Below are positions 1 through 5,327 of a stretch of DNA of 5,327 nucleotides, piece after piece (position 1 is the first letter of the stretch; every line of letters begins with the position of its first letter). The notes beneath the pieces are model-generated. The model had not been told where the DNA came from, did not search any database, and worked only from the letters and a program-made list of their open reading frames with translations. Origin of the DNA: an uncultured Gemella sp. (GTDB lineage: Bacteria > Bacillota > Bacilli > Staphylococcales > Gemellaceae); contig CAKMQF010000085.1 in the NCBI GenBank assembly GCA_927911745.1, positions 1 through 5,327 on the forward strand. The letters are read 5' to 3'. A program made the translations under genes and the position numbers.

Positions 1-141
1 GATTCTATGTGTCAGAAGAAATTGGATTATGTTTTTATTAATAGAAATTGACGTAAAGAAAGTTTTGTTATATTTAATGATGATAATTATCCAATAATTT
101 CTGATCATAATGGCTTAGAAGTAACATTAGCAGAAAAATAA
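1..141 (+). pseudogene. 3' end of an EEP-family phosphohydrolase gene, interrupted by TGA
   Basis: Frame 1 runs from the window edge to a TAA at 139-141, interrupted only by a TGA at 49-51. The part before the TGA contains LDYVFIN. The part after it contains FNDDNYPIISDHNGLEV. In the endonuclease/exonuclease/phosphatase superfamily, the (I/L)DY(I/V)F strand and the closing SDH motif (here codons at 100-108; the Asp and His are catalytic) lie about this far apart near the C-terminus. Both halves are therefore recognisable as one protein end if the TGA is read through. The family cleaves phosphodiester or phosphomonoester bonds; the substrate cannot be told from this fragment. It lies in the same direction as the PTS gene and 18 bases ahead of it, so the two are probably cotranscribed. 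The TGA may be a real nonsense mutation (for example from TGG) or a sequence error. The 5' part is outside the window. Confidence 0.6.
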
Positions 142-143
142 AA

Positions 144-151
144 AAAGGAGG
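144..151 (+). promoter_or_regulatory. Ribosome binding site of malP
   Basis: AAAGGAGG is a near-perfect Shine-Dalgarno sequence lying 8 bases before the ATG at 160. It supports that start over the out-of-frame ATG at 155. It sits directly after the stop codon of the preceding gene fragment, so there is no room for a separate promoter between the two. Confidence 0.85.
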
Positions 152-159
152 AAAATGTT

Positions 160-1746
160 ATGTTACAAAAAATTCAGCGCTTTGGTGGCGCGATGTTAAT
201 GCCATCTATTTTATTCGCATTCTTCGGATTAGTAGTAGGATTAACTTCAATCTTAAAAAACCCTAACTTAGTAGGGAGCATCGCAACAGAAGGTACTCTT
301 TGGTACAACTTCTGGTTCGTAGTAGAACAAGGGGGATGGACGATCTTTAACCAAATGCCAGTAGTATTCGCACTAGGTATTCCAATTGGTCTTGCTAAAA
401 AAGCAAATGGTCGTGCAGCATTAGAAGCGTTCTTAATCTACATGGTTTATAACTACTTCATCAACGGATTCTTAACTCAATTCAAATTTTTTGGTGTAGA
501 TGTAACGCCTGCTCTTAAATTACCTACAGGTTTAACTAGAATCGCTGGAGCAATCACATTAGATACTTCAATCATCGGTTCTATCGTTATTGCATCTATC
601 TCAGTATGGATTCACAATAAATACTTTGATAAAAAATTACCTGAATTATTAGGAATTTTCCAAGGATCAACATTTGTAATCTTAGTAGGATTTATTATCA
701 TGATTCCAGCTGCATTCTTAACAGCTTTATTATGGCCAAAAGTTCAATTAGGAATTGCTGCATTACAAGGATTCTTAAAAGTTTCTGGAGTTGCAGGGGT
801 ATTCACTTACACATTCTTAGAAAGAATTTTAATCCCAACAGGATTACACCACTTCATCTATGGACCATTCATGTTTGGACCAGCAGTAGTAGAAAATGGA
901 ATCACAGCTTACTGGGTACAACACATTCAAGAGTTCTCTCAAAGCTCAACTCCATTAAAAGAGTTATTCCCTCAAGGTGGATTCTCATTACACGGTAACT
1001 CAAAAGTATTTGGTTTACCAGCAGCAGCTTTAGCTATGTATGTAACAGCTAAAGACAGCAAGAAAAAAGTTGTAGCAGGGTTATTAATCCCAGCAGCACT
1101 TACTGGTTTCTTAACAGGAATCACTGAACCAATCGAGTTCACATTCTTATTCGCAGCACCAATGTTATTCGCTACTCACGCAGTATTAGGTGCATTAATG
1201 TCAGCAACTATGTATCAATTTGGAGTTGTAGGTAACTTCGGAAGTGGATTAATCGACTTCTTAGCTCTTAACTGGTTACCAATGTTCAAAAACCACTCTT
1301 CACAAATGTTCGTTCAAATCGGAATTGGATTAGTATTCTCTGTAATCTACTTCTTAGTATTTAGATTCTTAATCCTTAAATTCCAATTAAACACACCTGG
1401 ACGCGAAGCAGATGATGCTGAAACAAAACTTTACTCTAAACAAGAGTACCGTGAAAAAGGTAAAGAAGCGCCAAAACCAGAAGTTAGAGATGATGCAGCT
1501 ACTCACGACGATCAAGCAGTAATCATTCTTGAAGGTTTAGGTGGTAAAGATAACATCGTAGACGTTACTAACTGTGTAACAAGATTACGTGTTAACGTTA
1601 AAGACGAAAGCCTAGTTAAAGATGATGCATTCTTAAAACGTTCTGGAGCTCTAGGAGTTGCTCGTAACGGTAAAGCTATTCAAGTAATCATCGGGTTCTC
1701 AGTAGGACAAGTTAGAGAAGCTTTCGAAAAAGAATTACACAAATAA
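160..1746 (+). CDS. malP: PTS alpha-glucoside/maltose transporter, EIICB component
   Basis: This 528-residue membrane permease of the glucose superfamily of PTS transporters takes up an alpha-glucoside such as maltose and phosphorylates it on entry. Its length and sequence closely follow Bacillus subtilis MalP (GlvC type), as I remember it. The N-terminal EIIC domain (about residues 1-415) opens with MLQKIQRFGGAM, has many hydrophobic helices, the GLHHFIYGPF segment (228-237) and the GITEPIEF signature (320-327). A charged linker (about 416-452) joins it to the EIIB domain (about 453-528). EIIB carries the phosphorylated cysteine, Cys472, in NCVTRLRV. No EIIA domain is present, so a shared EIIA (glucose type) must donate phosphate. 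Phe, Tyr and Asn codons mostly end in C, unlike metN, which suggests strong expression. A partner 6-phospho-alpha-glucosidase is expected but is not in view. The exact sugar is inferred from the family. Confidence 0.93.
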   Translation: MLQKIQRFGGAMLMPSILFAFFGLVVGLTSILKNPNLVGSIATEGTLWYNFWFVVEQGGWTIFNQMPVVFALGIPIGLAKKANGRAALEAFLIYMVYNYFINGFLTQFKFFGVDVTPALKLPTGLTRIAGAITLDTSIIGSIVIASISVWIHNKYFDKKLPELLGIFQGSTFVILVGFIIMIPAAFLTALLWPKVQLGIAALQGFLKVSGVAGVFTYTFLERILIPTGLHHFIYGPFMFGPAVVENGITAYWVQHIQEFSQSSTPLKELFPQGGFSLHGNSKVFGLPAAALAMYVTAKDSKKKVVAGLLIPAALTGFLTGITEPIEFTFLFAAPMLFATHAVLGALMSATMYQFGVVGNFGSGLIDFLALNWLPMFKNHSSQMFVQIGIGLVFSVIYFLVFRFLILKFQLNTPGREADDAETKLYSKQEYREKGKEAPKPEVRDDAATHDDQAVIILEGLGGKDNIVDVTNCVTRLRVNVKDESLVKDDAFLKRSGALGVARNGKAIQVIIGFSVGQVREAFEKELHK

Positions 1747-1755
1747 GATATTAAT

Positions 1756-1792
1756 AAAAAGGAACTGATGTAAAAATCAGTTTCTTTTTTTT
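1756..1792 (+). terminator. Intrinsic terminator after malP
   Basis: Left arm GGAACTGAT (1761-1769), loop of 6 bases (1770-1775), right arm ATCAGTTTC (1776-1784) with one G-T pair, followed by eight T (1785-1792). The run of A at 1756-1760 can extend the stem into the T tract. It lies 14 bases after the malP stop and ends the plus-strand operon. Confidence 0.9.
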
Positions 1793-1940
1793 GTTATGAA
1801 TGGATATACATATAGATCTTTGTACATTATCAAATATTGTTATTTCTCGCATTAAGTAGAAAGTCTATAGGAATTTGAGGATAATAAATATTACATTATT
1901 AAACAGAGTGATTAGGGTTAGTTATAAAGTCATAGTAAGG

Positions 1941-1979
1941 AAAAAAATACTTGGTAAACATTGTCTACCAAGTATTTTT
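1941..1979 (-). terminator. Intrinsic terminator of the met operon, possibly bidirectional
   Basis: The perfect 11-base arms AATACTTGGTA (1946-1956) and TACCAAGTATT (1966-1976) flank a 9-base loop. A-T pairs extend the stem outward by about three more bases. On the minus strand the hairpin is followed by seven T (complement of 1941-1947), which fits termination just after the last metQ gene. On the plus strand it ends in five T (1975-1979), so it could also stop any readthrough from malP. Confidence 0.9.
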
Positions 1980-1986
1980 ATTTATA

Positions 1987-2820
1987 TTAGAACGCTGGAG
2001 TAGCGTGTCCTTTTGGTTTAAGTTCTTTGTTGATGTAATCTTTAACTTTTTCACTAGCTAATGCTTTTTTAACTGCTTGAACTTTAGCATCGTCTTTGTT
2101 ATCTTCGCGAGCTACTAGTGAGATAGCGAATGTTAAGTCACCTTCTTTTTCAAGAGCTAGACCGTTTTTATCTGGAGTTAATCCTAATTTAGCAATGTAA
2201 GTTGGGTAGTTAAACACTAAATCTTTTTCGTTGTATGCTTCGTTTAGGTTAAGTAAACTTACTTTAGTAAATTTAAGGTGTTTTGGATTATCTTTGATGT
2301 CAGCTTCAGTTACTGTAAAGCTATTTGGATCTTTAAGAGTAATAACTTTAGCGTGATCTAATAAACGTAAAGCACGAGCTAAGTTTGTTGGATCTGAAGG
2401 GATAGCTACATCAGCACCATCTTTAAGATCTTTAATGTCTTTAAGAGTTTTTGAGTAGAATGCTACAGTAGCGTTGTAAATAGGTTGGATAGCTACTAGG
2501 TGAGCATTATTTTTTTGGTTAAATTGTTCCATGAATGGTCTGTGTTGGAAGAAGTTAGCGTCAACTTCTTTATTGTTTAATGCAACGTTAGCTTGAACGT
2601 TATCAGAAACTTTAACGATTTCTAAGTTGTAACCGTCTTTTTTAAGATCTTCTTTGATCATTTCTAACATGTCTGTCATTGGAGAAGTGTGAGAAGCTAC
2701 TTTTACAGTAACTGGTTCTTTCTTCTCTTCTTTTTTAGGTGCTTCAGTTTTGCTTGAACACGCTGTTAAAACTAATAATAAAGCAGCTAGGCTAGCTATA
2801 AATGAAATTATTTTCTTCAT
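1987..2820 (-). CDS. metQ: MetQ/NlpA-family lipoprotein, methionine-type ABC transporter (distal copy)
   Basis: This 277-residue substrate-binding lipoprotein is anchored to the outer face of the membrane. The signal peptide has MKK, a hydrophobic core and the lipobox LTAC with the lipidated Cys21. A Lys/Glu-rich linker (about 24-36) leads into the periplasmic-type binding fold. Family marks include ANFFQHRPF (the Asp-Ala-Asn-Phe-Phe-Gln-His strand), VAIPSDPTNLARALRLL and FNYPTYIAKLGL. It is the last gene of the operon, 95 bases behind its paralogue, with its own AGGAGA ribosome binding site and no convincing promoter. It shares most of its sequence with the preceding copy, but differs at TSPMTDML versus PPFTDML and QHRPF versus QHEPF, so the ligand may differ. 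Methionine is the family default; the actual ligand is not proven by sequence. Confidence 0.9.
   Translation of the reverse strand: MKKIISFIASLAALLLVLTACSSKTEAPKKEEKKEPVTVKVASHTSPMTDMLEMIKEDLKKDGYNLEIVKVSDNVQANVALNNKEVDANFFQHRPFMEQFNQKNNAHLVAIQPIYNATVAFYSKTLKDIKDLKDGADVAIPSDPTNLARALRLLDHAKVITLKDPNSFTVTEADIKDNPKHLKFTKVSLLNLNEAYNEKDLVFNYPTYIAKLGLTPDKNGLALEKEGDLTFAISLVAREDNKDDAKVQAVKKALASEKVKDYINKELKPKGHATPAF
2402..2438. repeat. 37-bp direct repeat within distal metQ (copy 1)
   Basis: These 37 bases are identical to 3325-3361 in the other metQ gene. They encode the IKDLKDGADVAIPS region, where both proteins are the same. The match reflects the shared ancestry of the two genes rather than a separate element; a shorter 26-base identity also covers the DNVQANVA region in both. 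Such blocks are possible sites of recombination between the copies. Confidence 0.8.
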
Positions 2821-2828
2821 TATATATA

Positions 2829-2834
2829 TCTCCT
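2829..2834 (-). promoter_or_regulatory. Ribosome binding site of the distal metQ
   Basis: On the minus strand AGGAGA stands 8 bases (TATATATA) before the ATG at 2820 and fixes that start. The 95-base gap to the previous gene is nearly all A and T and shows no terminator hairpin, so this gene is most likely read through from upstream. Confidence 0.75.
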
Positions 2835-2915
2835 GTTAATTATATTTTTTTATTTAGAGGTAAGGTTGTTGATTGTATATTTTATAGATTTTGGATTAAT
2901 AATAATAAATATTTA

Positions 2916-3740
2916 TTAGAAAGCTGCAGTAGCTTTACCATCATAATTTTTTTGTAGGAAGTCTTTAACTTTTTGACTAGTTAAAGCTTTTTTAACTGCT
3001 TGAATTTTAGCATCGTCTTTGTTGTCTTCACGAGCGGCAAGAACACCAGCATATGTAAAGTCAGCTTTATCTTCCATTAGAAGTCCATCTTTCATTGGTG
3101 TAAGGTTTAATTTAGCAATGTAAGTTGGGTAGTTGAATACTAAATCTTTTTCTGCATATGCATCACTTAAGTTTAAAAGACCAACTTCTGTAAATTTAAG
3201 ATGTTTTGGATTATCTTTGATATCTTTTACAGTAACGTTGTAACTGTTAGGATCGTTTAATGTGATTAATCCACCGTGAGCTAATAATCTTAATGCACGC
3301 GCCATATTTGAAGCGTCAGATGGAATAGCTACATCAGCACCATCTTTAAGATCTTTAATGTTTTTAACAGTTTTTGAGTAGAAAGCAGGAATTGAGTTAT
3401 AAACTTTTGCTACTGCTACTAAGTTAGTGTGATTTTTTTCATTGTACTGTTTCATGAATGGTTCATGTTGGAAGAAGTTAGCATCGATTTCTTTGTTTGC
3501 TAAAGCAACGTTAGCTTGAACGTTATCAGATACTTTTACAATTTCAAGAGTATATCCTTCTTTTTGTAAATCTTCTTTAACTAATTCTAACATGTCAGTG
3601 AATGGTGGGACATGAGCAGCAACTTTAATAGTTTTGTCTTCTTTTTTTTCTTCTTTTTTTTCGCTAGTTTTACTAGAACATGCTGTTAATACAAGCACAA
3701 GAGCTAAAAGACTAGCAACAATAGATAATACTTTTTTCAT
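2916..3740 (-). CDS. metQ: MetQ/NlpA-family lipoprotein, methionine-type ABC transporter (proximal copy)
   Basis: This 274-residue binding lipoprotein is the first of two tandem copies. The signal peptide ends in lipobox LTAC with Cys21, followed by a Lys/Glu-rich linker. The binding domain shows HVPPFTDMLELVKEDL near its start, DANFFQHEPF, VAIPSDASNMARALRLL and FNYPTYIAKLNL, all typical of the NlpA/MetQ family. It starts 4 bases after the metI stop. Its ribosome binding site AAGGAG (3751-3756) lies inside the last codons of metI, so its translation is coupled to, or follows closely on, that of metI. The QHEPF and GGLITL segments look closer to ordinary MetQ than those of the distal copy, so this is the better candidate for the true methionine receptor; that last point is inference. 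Confidence 0.92.
   Translation of the reverse strand: MKKVLSIVASLLALVLVLTACSSKTSEKKEEKKEDKTIKVAAHVPPFTDMLELVKEDLQKEGYTLEIVKVSDNVQANVALANKEIDANFFQHEPFMKQYNEKNHTNLVAVAKVYNSIPAFYSKTVKNIKDLKDGADVAIPSDASNMARALRLLAHGGLITLNDPNSYNVTVKDIKDNPKHLKFTEVGLLNLSDAYAEKDLVFNYPTYIAKLNLTPMKDGLLMEDKADFTYAGVLAAREDNKDDAKIQAVKKALTSQKVKDFLQKNYDGKATAAF
3325..3361. repeat. 37-bp direct repeat within proximal metQ (copy 2)
   Basis: Second copy of the 37-base identity described at 2402-2438, in the same orientation and at the equivalent codons of the paralogous gene. It supports tandem duplication of metQ, with this stretch held constant by selection or gene conversion. Confidence 0.8.
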
Positions 3741-3744
3741 TAAT

Positions 3745-4420
3745 CTATTTCTCCTTCTTATTTGTGAAACGTTTAGCTAATCCATAACCTATAGATTGAA
3801 TAATAAATACATATATAATAAATATTATTACTATTAAATACATTAGATCATAATTGTATTCTTGATATCCATATCTAAATGCAAATTCACCAAGACCGCC
3901 GGCTCCGATTACACCCATTACAGTAGTATACGCTAGTAAACTAATAGTAGTATAGGTGAATGATAAGATTAAGTTATCCATTGTAGCAGGTAATAAGAAG
4001 TATCTAATAATTTGAATTTTAGTAGCTCCCATACTTATAGCTCTATCTACAATCTTTTTAGGAACATTTATAAGGGCTTGTTCAACAAATCGTGCATAGA
4101 TACTTACACCTACAAGTGTAAGAGGCAAGATTGCTGCAATATTCCCAAAAGATGTTTTAAATAGAAATCTATTTACAGGAATTAATATGAATACAAAAAT
4201 TAGAAACGGAACACTACGTAGGGCATTAAGAGAAAATGCTAAAGTCCTTCATAAAACTGCTCTATTTTTTTAATAAATAATCACGACTGAAAGCAAAAAG
4301 CATAATACCTAATGGTAGGGAAATGAAAAATACTGTTAACATAGAGTAAATCATCATGTAGTTTGTTTCCCAAAATGCTTTCATAATACCATCGTAATTG
4401 GCTTTAAATAAATCAATCAT
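3745..4420 (-). pseudogene. metI: Methionine-type ABC permease, broken by a frameshift and an in-frame TGA
   Basis: This is the inner-membrane permease that pairs with MetN and MetQ. The start ATG at 4418-4420 overlaps the metN stop by 8 bases and has AAAGGAG (4431-4437) ahead of it. The first frame gives 52 residues (MIDLFKANYDGIMKAFWETN..., one membrane helix) and hits TAG at 4262-4264. Removing one base from the seven-A run (4265-4271, minus strand) restores a second frame that continues to TAG at 3745-3747, except for a TGA at 4249-4251. Joined, the two parts give about 224 residues, the usual MetI length. The second part has LNALRSVPFLIFVFILIP, GNIAAILPLTLVGVSIYARFVE and the EAA loop (EQAL...SMGATKIQIIRYFLLP) that contacts the ATPase. 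At the TGA, E. coli MetI, as I recall it, has Tyr. No ribosome binding site suggests a restart of the second part. It is either a recent pseudogene or the result of two sequence errors. Confidence 0.85.
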
Positions 4421-5147
4421 TTAATAAAAACTCCTTTACGTAGTTATAGTAATTACTGTCGTAATCGTCTTTTGCATTTTTGTTAGGTACGACAATATCT
4501 TTAATAGTCGAATCATCGATAACTACTACTCGATCACAAAAGTTCTTCAGTAATGAAAGACTGTGAGAAATCATAACAATTGAAATGTCAGTTGTTGTAC
4601 GCAATTTATTTAAAAGAGCGAAAATTTCTTTTTCACTATTAGTATCTAAAGCAGAACTAATTTCATCACAAAGTAGAACCTCAGGTTCTTGTAATAGTGC
4701 CATAGCAATAGCGACTTTTTGTTGCTCACCACCACTTAAGCTACCACAAAGACTATTTTTTAGTCTTGTAATATTCATGAATTCAAGAATATCATCTATT
4801 TTCTTTTTATCAACAGAAACCTTATTTAATTTGTATACTAGACTTAAATGATAATATACTGTTTTGTTATCAATAAGATTAGAGTGTTGGAATATATACG
4901 CTAGATTTTTTCTAGTATTTCTAAGGGTACTTGCATCCATAGCTTTAATAGAAGAGTTTTTGTAAAGTATATCTCCACTATCGTATGAAACAATCCCATT
5001 TATCATTTTAAGAATAGTACTTTTTCCGGTACCATTTCTTCCGATAATTCCAATAACTTCTTTTTTATTAATATCAAAAGAAATATTTTCTAATTTAAAG
5101 TTAGCATCTTTATATTGTTTTGATACGTTTTTTAATTGAACTATCAT
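4413..5147 (-). CDS. metN: Methionine-type ABC transporter ATP-binding protein, short form
   Basis: This 244-residue cytoplasmic ATPase should drive uptake through MetI. All ABC motifs are intact: Walker A GRNGTGKST (36-44), Q-loop Gln87 in IFQHSNLI, signature LSGGEQQKVAIA (137-148), Walker B VLLCDE (157-162), D-loop SSALD (164-168) and H-loop His195. Typical MetN proteins have about 340 residues because of a C-terminal NIL domain that binds methionine and inhibits transport. Here the protein ends about 35 residues after the nucleotide-binding domain, so this domain is absent. The stop TGA overlaps the metI start (ATGATTGA), a normal operon join and not a sign of truncation. The start ATG has GGAGG 6 bases upstream. 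Assignment to methionine rests on gene order and the MetQ neighbours; by sequence alone it is a polar amino acid type ATPase. Confidence 0.85.
   Translation of the reverse strand: MIVQLKNVSKQYKDANFKLENISFDINKKEVIGIIGRNGTGKSTILKMINGIVSYDSGDILYKNSSIKAMDASTLRNTRKNLAYIFQHSNLIDNKTVYYHLSLVYKLNKVSVDKKKIDDILEFMNITRLKNSLCGSLSGGEQQKVAIAMALLQEPEVLLCDEISSALDTNSEKEIFALLNKLRTTTDISIVMISHSLSLLKNFCDRVVVIDDSTIKDIVVPNKNAKDDYDSNYYNYVKEFLLND
4431..4437 (-). promoter_or_regulatory. Ribosome binding site of metI, inside metN
   Basis: AAAGGAG on the minus strand lies about 10 bases before the metI ATG (4420), within the last codons of metN. Together with the 8-base overlap of the two genes it suggests coupled translation and supports the position of the metI start despite the damage further on. 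Confidence 0.65.
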
Positions 5148-5153
5148 ATTATA

Positions 5154-5158
5154 CCTCC
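5154..5158 (-). promoter_or_regulatory. Ribosome binding site of metN
   Basis: GGAGG on the minus strand (within TGGAGGT, 5153-5159 region), 6 bases before the ATG at 5147. It fixes the metN start. Confidence 0.85.
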
Positions 5159-5165
5159 AATGAAA

Positions 5166-5194
5166 ACTATATCACTTTTAGTAAAGGATTTCAA
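5166..5194 (-). promoter_or_regulatory. Sigma-A type promoter of the metNIQQ operon
   Basis: On the minus strand TTGAAA (5189-5194) and TATAGT (5166-5171) are separated by exactly 17 bases, a good match to the vegetative consensus. Transcription would begin around 5158-5160, just ahead of or at the ribosome binding site, giving a very short leader. The region just upstream (5195-5222) is nearly all A and T and could act as an UP element. The sequence TATAGTTT covering the -10 element resembles one half of the methionine-regulator box known from streptococci, but the second half is not there. Confidence 0.7.
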
Positions 5195-5203
5195 GAACTT
5201 TGT

Positions 5204-5222
5204 TTAATTTTTTTTAAATTAA
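5204..5222. repeat. AT-only inverted repeat upstream of the met promoter
   Basis: TTAATTT (5204-5210) and AAATTAA (5216-5222) form 7-base arms around five T. With only A-T pairs and no T-run following on either strand in the right place, it is unlikely to be a terminator. An AT-rich promoter upstream element or a chance palindrome is more likely. Confidence 0.4.
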
Positions 5223-5271
5223 TTGTTCGTATTGTTCTATGCATGTTTGATAGTGTTTGGAGGTCTGTTGC

Positions 5272-5304
5272 GTGAAAATTATTTATTTGTACTGGTACAG
5301 TTAA
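5272..5304 (+). other. Possible start of a plus-strand gene, stopping after 10 codons
   Basis: GGAGGT (5259-5264) is followed, after 7 bases, by GTG at 5272. The frame reads VKIIYLYWYS and then TAA at 5302-5304; the codons after that continue as EDLDLII to the window edge. The spacing is ideal for initiation and the start looks like that of an ordinary cytoplasmic protein, so this may be the head of a divergent gene carrying an early stop, a short peptide, or chance. Another frame (TTG at 5268, RENYLFVLVQLRRFGFDNN) is open to the edge, but its start lies too close to the GGAGGT. I recognise neither product. Confidence 0.2.
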
Positions 5305-5327
5305 GAAGATTTGGATTTGATAATAAT

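Noticed and set aside
732..998. An 88-codon open frame on the plus strand
   Set aside because: It lies wholly inside malP in another frame, has no ribosome binding site of its own and shows no recognisable protein features.
1793..1940. Small gene or RNA in the gap between the two terminators
   Set aside because: The best frame (ATG at 1797) stops after 19 codons, has no ribosome binding site, and I see no strong hairpin or repeat in this stretch.
2839..2844. TATAAT on the minus strand as a promoter for the distal metQ
   Set aside because: It would start RNA at the ribosome binding site, and no acceptable -35 element stands 16-18 bases upstream (AACCTT at best). In such AT-rich sequence the match is expected by chance.
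4262..4271. Programmed frameshift or transcriptional slippage at the seven-A run to make full MetI
   Set aside because: The frame gained still contains TGA at 4249-4251, so slippage alone cannot give a full permease. No stimulatory structure was evident.
4585..4851. An 88-codon open frame on the plus strand
   Set aside because: It is antisense to the ABC motifs of metN and is explained by the codon constraints of that gene.
1..5327. A new defence, mobile or RNA-based system
   Set aside because: I saw no CRISPR-like repeats, transposase, integrase, tRNA, attachment site or unrecognised gene cluster. Every long frame belongs to a known transport family.

Overview
The window is AT-rich bacterial DNA with strong GGAGG-type ribosome binding sites, Gram-positive style lipoprotein signals and a Bacillus MalP-like sugar transporter. 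This points to a low-GC Firmicute. The protein style resembles Gemella or a relative, but that is a judgement from reading, not a database result.

Left part, plus strand (1-1792): the 3' end of an endonuclease/exonuclease/phosphatase (EEP) family gene, broken by an in-frame TGA. It is followed 18 bases later by an intact alpha-glucoside/maltose PTS permease (EIICB, malP type) and a clear intrinsic terminator. Bases 1793-1940 hold nothing I can support.

Right part, minus strand (5194 down to 1941): a complete methionine-type ABC importer operon in the order ATPase (metN), permease (metI), lipoprotein (metQ), second lipoprotein (metQ). It has a recognisable promoter upstream of metN and a strong, nearly symmetric hairpin terminator after the last gene. 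The two operons converge on the region 1747-1986, each with its own terminator. In principle the two MetQ lipoproteins capture ligand outside the cell and pass it to MetI, powered by MetN, while the PTS permease imports and phosphorylates a disaccharide.

The most notable point is that metI is not intact as read. It has a one-base excess in a run of seven A (minus strand) and, just downstream, an in-frame TGA. The neighbouring EEP gene also carries an in-frame TGA where the family reads on. All eight Trp codons in open frames of the window are TGG, and metN itself ends with TGA, so a changed genetic code is unlikely. Decay or base-calling errors fit better. If real, this importer lacks a working permease while keeping two intact binding proteins. 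I see no sign of a new defence, mobile or RNA-based system.
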